Source: Saccoglossus kowalevskii
Lineage: Eukaryota; Hemichordata; Enteropneusta; Harrimaniidae
Direction of reading: 5' to 3'
Length of the DNA: 38,768 bases
Assembly: GCF_000003605.2 (NCBI RefSeq)
Contig: NW_003132849.1
Span: 168,051 to 206,818 of the forward strand
Shown: positions 34,945 to 38,768 of the stretch, in pieces
How the letters are laid out: the number at the start of each line of letters is the position of its first letter
Numbering within the stretch: position 1 is the first letter of the stretch
The notes under the pieces: model-generated
What the model saw: only the letters and a program-made list of their open reading frames with translations
Told to the model about the DNA's origin: nothing
Databases searched by the model: none
Made by a program: the position numbers and the translations under genes

Positions 34945-36432
34945 CACTTAGTTACACTTAGTTACCTGCTTACTCAACTCAGCTCACTCATTTATTTGTC
35001 TATTTGTATGTTTTTCCTATTTTTTTCCAATGTATTGTCTCCCACAGGACTGTTAGGATTCCCACGCCAACTTGGTGGAGAAATCGCATGTACTGCAGTC
35101 GTTAGCTTTTTGAAGCGTAACCCTAAAACATCAGTTAGAGACATTCGTCTTGTGTCAGATGATGCCGAACTTGCAAATAAGTTCACGAATATTTTCAACA
35201 AACAATTTGCTCTTGGCGTACATTCTTACAAAGGTGTCCACCCAGTCATGCGAGCGGAAATAGACAAGCAAATAGAGCAACTGTCAAGGAGGTCTACAGA
35301 TGGAGACCGGAAGAGGATTCGACTGCAATCTAAGAACATTGACATTGATTCACAGGAGAGAAAGGACATGCTGGACAACTACCGAGCAGGTGGAAGTAAA
35401 CTACCATCTTCTGATAAAAGTACAAAAGGAGATAAATCTGCAAATGCTGCTGCTGATGATGGTGAGAAAGAAAAAGACAAAGGTGAAAACAAAGGCTCAA
35501 AGGCTCCAGGGGAAGCGGATGGTGGTGATAAGGAAAGTAAGAGCGACCGAGACAAAAGTGGGCGGCCAAAGGGACACTCGTGGAAGAAAACCGAGGATGT
35601 TGATAAATCAAAAGAAAAGGAAAAGGATGACGGTAAGACATGTAAAGGATGCAAAAAACCATTTCAAGATCCTATTGAGTTACCAACGTGCAAACATAAA
35701 TTATGCCGTGAATGCATGGTAAAAGTTCGCGGTGAGCTGAAATGCCTGATTTGTGAGAAGGAGTACAAACCTACTCAAGGTAAACAACCCAAGGGGAAAA
35801 TGACGTCATCCATAGATAAGACTATTCACATTCCAGAATATGATAAATTTACAACAACTGTTATCAAATATACATTTAACGAAGGCGTACAGGCGGTAAG
35901 TTGACCATTCATCTTGAATTAAGCATTGAATGTATGATTTGCTAGGGATTGGGAGGGTTCGTTGTTACAACCGAGGCAGAGTAAACGTGTATATCGAGTG
36001 TCACCGCATTATGTAATACACATGTTATCAATACTCGTCTTCGTGTTTTGCTATTAATCGTTATGTCTATATTTCGATGGCAGCGCTTTCTAATGTTAAG
36101 AAATGGCCACGTTTATCTGCTCATGGTTGAAATATTGGGCATCTTGTTACAACGCATATGGCTTTCATCTGTGTGTACAGGTGCATATTAATTTTGCCAC
36201 AAGTTTATTTTTATTATTATTAGGAAGGTCATCCCCATCCCGGAATGAAATATAAAGGCGAGTTATTCACAGCCTATCTGCCGAACAATAAAGAAGGATC
36301 ACAATTATTAATATTACTGAAGAAAGCATTCGATAAAGGTTTGTTATTTGGAATCGCTCCACGGGAGATACTGGATACTATTGATTGGAAAGATATTGAT
36401 CACAAAACAAGTGTTACCGGTGGTCCAGAAAT
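30289..36432 (+). CDS. RRM-KH-macro-RING-Deltex (DTC) E3 ubiquitin ligase, DTX3L/PARP9-like fusion, 3' end missing
   Basis: Exons are 30289-30478, 31059-32056, 32257-32322, 33211-34537, 35048-35895 and 36224-36432. All have GT-AG borders and compatible phases, giving 1,212 codons plus two bases. Domain order: an RRM-like fold (about 14-80); acidic/proline tracts with seven-Pro runs at 87-93 and 102-108; a Ser/Thr/Pro/Gln-rich linker to about 400; KH-like repeats (about 420-690); a macro domain (about 738-910) with loop GTGLLGFP at 859-866; a charged Lys/Asp/Glu/Ser linker; a C3HC4 RING (Cys1059, 1062, 1075, His1077, Cys1080, 1083, 1093, 1096); and a Deltex C-terminal domain (about 1105 on). 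In vertebrates DTX3L (KH-like, RING, DTC) works with PARP9 (macro domains) to ubiquitinate targets at ADP-ribosylated sites in DNA repair and interferon signalling. Here both modules are in one chain. The DTC is cut after TGGPE at the last donor (AT|GTAGGT), and its final exon is not in the window. Exon 3 is the least certain. Confidence 0.88.
32257..32322 (+). CDS. Macro-Deltex gene, exon 3 (66 bases, tentative)
   Basis: This is a 22-codon, phase-0 microexon (SGRSSRHSSIFLDSRPTTASQ) between AATGGAAG and a good CAG|GTAAGA donor. Its Ser/Arg/Thr content matches the preceding linker. The acceptor is weak, and skipping it also keeps the frame, so it may be alternative or spurious. Confidence 0.45.
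32767..32787. repeat. Short (AT)n tract in the macro-Deltex intron 3
   Basis: About 21 bases of AT dinucleotide repeat; the rest of this intron (32323-33210) is AT-rich and featureless. Confidence 0.9.
33211..34537 (+). CDS. Macro-Deltex gene, exon 4 (KH-like repeats and first two-thirds of the macro domain)
   Basis: The exon begins at residue 419 after TTATTTAG. About 420-485 is one KH-like unit (VFVDVEGTLSPRLSSVL...LRRAEELVKRSLV). About 535-610 (MDETLRDYIDRCMKDSVEEI...) and 615-690 look like two more, as in the tandem KH-like folds of DTX3L and PARP14. The macro domain starts near residue 738 with YDGNILDETVDAIVCPVN. The donor ACAG|GTAAGG splits the macro domain inside its GTG loop. Confidence 0.85.
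34565..34830. repeat. GC-rich dispersed-repeat-like block in macro-Deltex intron 4
   Basis: The base composition rises sharply over the AT-rich surroundings, with repeated GAGGGGC/GGGGCAA words (near 34601, 34710, 34770) and CCGCC at the end. On the minus strand it reads GGCGGCGGCACAGAAGGCGG followed by a GGGGCGTC-rich body. It resembles a non-autonomous repeat consensus rather than an exon. No clear inverted ends or duplication are seen. Confidence 0.4.
34902..34944. repeat. (TTTA)n microsatellite
   Basis: Forty-three bases of TTTA tetranucleotide repeat, about 100 bases before the exon 5 acceptor, followed by a doubled CACTTAGTTA. Confidence 0.95.
35048..35895 (+). CDS. Macro-Deltex gene, exon 5 (end of macro domain, charged linker, RING, start of DTC)
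   Basis: The exon resumes at GLLGFPRQLGGEIA, the phosphate-binding loop and following helix of the macro domain. A low-complexity Lys/Asp/Glu/Gly/Ser linker runs from about 940 to 1057. The RING follows with spacing C-x2-C-x12-C-x-H-x2-C-x2-C-x9-C-x2-C (35641-35754). The tail after it (IHIPEYDKFTTTVIKYTF) is the first strand region of the Deltex domain. Confidence 0.88.
36224..36432 (+). CDS. Macro-Deltex gene, exon 6 (core of the Deltex C-terminal domain)
   Basis: The exon begins EGHPHPGMKYKGELFTAYLP, the hallmark Deltex opening, and runs through NNKEGSQLLILLKKAF and WKDIDHKTSVTGG (1144-1212). It ends in phase 2 at AT|GTAGGT. Reading through instead meets TAG at 36434-36436, giving a DTC that lacks its usual GYPD...YL...EL tail. 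The first residue of the family's HHKT motif is Asp1202 here. Confidence 0.85.
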
Positions 36433-36628
36433 GTAGGTATCAATATGGCAATTAATGAATGTAATAAGGGGCGGCCCATTTGATATCCTGGGGAGAGGGG
36501 GGGGGGGAGAACGAGGATTGAAATGAAGCCTACTTTTTCCCCTATCTGAGATGGATTTTTTTTCAGCAGATATTGTCTCTGATTTTTTTTGCACTCAACA
36601 GTTGTTTTTATTTATTTTTCAGTATTTT

Positions 36629-36765
36629 AAAGCGGCAGGGTCGTCACCTGCGCACGAGCGGGATTTGAGTTCCAAGCGACGATAAAAACGCAAAGGCTCA
36701 TGCTTGTTTGTAAATGACACACTATGGTCATCTGACGCATGTGTAGGTGACGACTCCCCCGCTTT
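36629..36765. mobile_element. MITE, copy 2 of the family at 9143-9275
   Basis: The left end AAAGCGGCAGGGTCGTCACC pairs with the right end AGGTGACGACTCCCCCGCTTT as inverted repeats. Inner blocks ACGCAAAGGCTCATG and CTTGTTTGTAAA match copy 1. It is inserted about 200 bases after the last visible exon of the macro-Deltex gene, in the presumed final intron. Confidence 0.85.
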
Positions 36766-36941
36766 AGTAAAGTAGATGACTTGTATAATAGCCCGCTTTA
36801 ATCATAAATCGGTTTTGCTATCAGTCCACCTCCTGGATGTCTTCTCTCTTCCAAACCACGATCTTCCAAACCAGGCTTGTAGAGGGCAGGAAACGCACTT
36901 CTAGCCCTACATAAACAAGTGCTTTGGCACAAAAACCAAAT

Positions 36942-36957
36942 GGCCCTTTTCAGGGCC
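36942..36957 (+). promoter_or_regulatory. Orphan histone-mRNA-type 3' stem-loop
   Basis: GGCCCTTTTCAGGGCC is a 6-bp stem with a TTTC loop, preceded by ACCAAAT and followed by ACCACA. This matches the replication-dependent histone 3' stem-loop (GGYYY-stem, UUYC loop, ACCA tail) that binds SLBP. No histone reading frame lies upstream in either strand, and no clear purine-rich downstream element follows. It sits between a MITE and a retroelement, so it may be the relic of a histone gene or part of a mobile element. Confidence 0.6.
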
Positions 36958-37181
36958 ACCACATCCTCCCAAAAGTATACTACCATTATTACTATGAACT
37001 CTGTCCATACAATCAATAACAGAAATTGCAATATACACTTCTTACGTAAGAAACACATTGCAAGATGCAAACGAATATAAAATTACAATGCGAAACTGGC
37101 TAAAAAAAAAACGGTTGGCTGAACAAGCTCAGTTGGTCCCAAATTTAGATAAATAACCAATCTCAACAACATCTTTTCAAA

Positions 37182-38768
37182 ATGAAATCAACATGGAACC
37201 CACCAGACAGTAGCCTCGAAAATTACATTGAGGCAATCAAAGTTGAGATATCCAAAATTACTACCAATAAACACAAACAAAACATGAATTTTGCCGAAAG
37301 AGCAGCAATAAATAGACTACATCATGATAACACAATTGTAAAGAAAAAATCGACAAAGGTCGTGGCATTGCAATCATGAATACAACAGACTATATATATG
37401 AAAGCCTTCGTCAACTAAACAACGAGCAATACTATACTAAAATTAGTGGTAACGATACCATAGTTACAACTAATTTGGTCCATGAGCTCGTTACAGAAAT
37501 GTACAATCTGGAATTAATCGATTACGACACGTATAAATATACAGACCCATTGAACACAAAGTTAGAACGCCCCGGTGGTATTTACTGCCTAAAGTACACA
37601 AACCAGAGGGCAATATATTCGTCGGTAGACCAATAATCAGAACTGATTGACCACTTTTTAATTCCAATCGTTAAACGACAACATACACACATCAAAGATG
37701 TAATAACAAAATCGACAAAATACAAGTATCTGAAAATAACGTTCTAGTAACCATGGATGTCGCATCAATGTATACTAATACTGTTCAGGAAGAAGCGATC
37801 CGAGTAACCGCTAATGCAATGCAATCGAATTACAATCACAATGATTGAAATATATAATTAAACTCCTTGAACTAATTCTGAAAAGAAACACATTCGAGTT
37901 TAATAATGAATATTATACCCAAACATGTGGAGTTAGCATGGGATCACCATTTTCATCTGAGATTGCTGACATTACATTTCACCTACTGGAAAATCGAATT
38001 TTACTACTTGGTGCTCGATATATTAAAACTTGGTATCGTTTTCAAGATGACATCTTCATGGTATTCAAAGGTACCATACCTGAATTACACAAATTTGTTC
38101 AGGAAGCTAATATGCTTCATAACAAATACCGGCTCCATTTGAATACTCCATGACACAAGTCACGTACCTTAACCTATAGAAAGGACAACGCTTCCATGAT
38201 CTGAATATATTAGACGTGAAAACGCACATCAAGACAACGGAAACGTTCAATATTTGAAACGTAATTCTTGTCACCCTACATCAGTATTCAAAGGATTTAT
38301 TAAAGGCGAAACCATTCGGTAGCTAGAACATGTAATAGTGTGAGCGATTTCTTACATAAACGTAATCTATTTATTGAAAAATTATGTGATAATGATATCA
38401 GAAATATATTCACAACTAGATTCAACCCTTATATACAAGGGTCTAATCTCAAAAGAGCCCTATTAAAAAATTGGGACTTAATTCGGAATGATCGGTTACT
38501 TAGTAACATTTTTCCAAATCTTCCCCTTATTACATTTCGTAGAAATACTGACGTGAAAGATAAACTTACATGTTCTACTCTACATACTGACAAACTCGTG
38601 AAAAACTACACACCACACGACGAAGAACTACTTTCCATTTTAACGAAATTGTATGATGAAAGTAATAACGTCGAACATTCTGAAAGCAAAATAAATCGAA
38701 CGATTCGGTCAAGTACTATTCCGACTGATGAAGGGTTCATCAAAGAACCCAAAACAGCACCATCACAC
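37182..38768 (+). mobile_element. Penelope-like retroelement, frameshifted, running off the right edge
   Basis: Fragments in shifting frames follow the order of a Penelope-like reverse transcriptase. An N-terminal part (37182-37345) runs up to the DKGRG motif, which is reached only in the next frame. Then come ESLRQLNNEQYYTKI (37395-37445) and an LPKVHKP block (near 37588-37610, another frame). RT motif A is VTMDVASMYTN (near 37748), motif B is CGVSMGSPF (near 37927) and motif C is YRFQDDIF (near 38035). The last frame, 38322-38768, is open to the window end and contains a basic C-terminal linker (LPLITFRRNTDVKDKL). At least four frame breaks or stops show it is dead. The GIY-YIG endonuclease typical of the group would lie beyond the edge. 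It is in the same orientation as the macro-Deltex gene. Confidence 0.85.

Noticed and set aside
35330-35662. Two minus-strand frames and a plus-strand alternative frame opposite macro-Deltex exon 5.
   Set aside because: They are shadows of the Lys/Asp/Ser-rich linker. The sense frame is fixed by the macro and RING domains on each side.
36798-37070. 90-codon minus-strand frame over the stem-loop region, considered as a histone or transposon gene.
   Set aside because: It does not resemble any core histone C-terminus and has no conserved motif. The plus strand upstream of the stem-loop also lacks a histone-like ending.
38720-38768. CTGATGA followed by a GGGTTC/GAACCC hairpin and AAAAC, resembling a hammerhead ribozyme core in a Penelope-like element.
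   Set aside because: The second core box should read GAAA and does not. The sequence lies inside the open C-terminal frame, and the window ends before the remaining stems can be tested.
1-38768. tRNA, 5S rRNA and CRISPR arrays.
   Set aside because: I scanned for GTTCGA-type B boxes, cloverleaf context and spaced direct repeats. The few GTTCGA hits lack tRNA arms, and the only regular repeats are the tandem arrays already listed.

Overview
This is a 38.8-kb window of AT-rich animal nuclear DNA. Genes are split by GT-AG introns, coding density is low, and the non-coding DNA is full of microsatellites, MITEs and decayed transposons. Recurrent TACATGTA-type words, the transposon mix and the gene families suggest a marine invertebrate (non-vertebrate deuterostome or lophotrochozoan). 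That placement is inference; the sequence does not name the species.

Three protein-coding genes can be assembled from the sequence. (1) 964..3989, minus strand: a complete five-exon, 416-aa member of the pectin acetylesterase/Notum family, with an N-terminal membrane anchor and an intact Ser-Asp-His triad. (2) 10074..22461, plus strand: a complete six-exon, 215-aa MOB kinase activator of the MOB3 type; its first intron is 9.9 kb and packed with transposons. (3) 30289..36432 and beyond, plus strand: six exons of a Deltex-type E3 ligase with the order RRM, proline-rich tract, KH-like domains, macro domain, RING, DTC. It puts an ADP-ribose-reading module and a Deltex ligase in one chain, as the vertebrate PARP9-DTX3L pair does with two proteins. 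The last exon (end of the DTC domain) is not in the window.

Layout: 1-963 holds the 3' flank of the esterase gene; 964-3989 the esterase; 3990-10073 intergenic DNA with two MITE families and microsatellites; 10074-22461 MOB3, with a 966-bp perfect-TIR element, hAT-type termini, a TA-flanked MITE and a 1.6-kb hAT-like element in intron 1; 22462-30288 intergenic DNA with a 32-bp tandem repeat, a foldback MITE, a palindromic MITE, a ~150-bp tandem array and a (TA)n tract; 30289-36432 the macro-Deltex gene; 36433-38768 its presumed last intron, with a second MITE copy, an orphan histone-type 3' stem-loop, and a frameshifted Penelope-like retroelement that runs off the right edge.

The most unusual items are the macro-Deltex fusion with an Asp where the family's catalytic-region His is expected, the orphan histone stem-loop, the plant-like PAE motifs in an animal gene, and several transposon families defined by their termini. 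The three genes show no shared pathway or operon-like arrangement.
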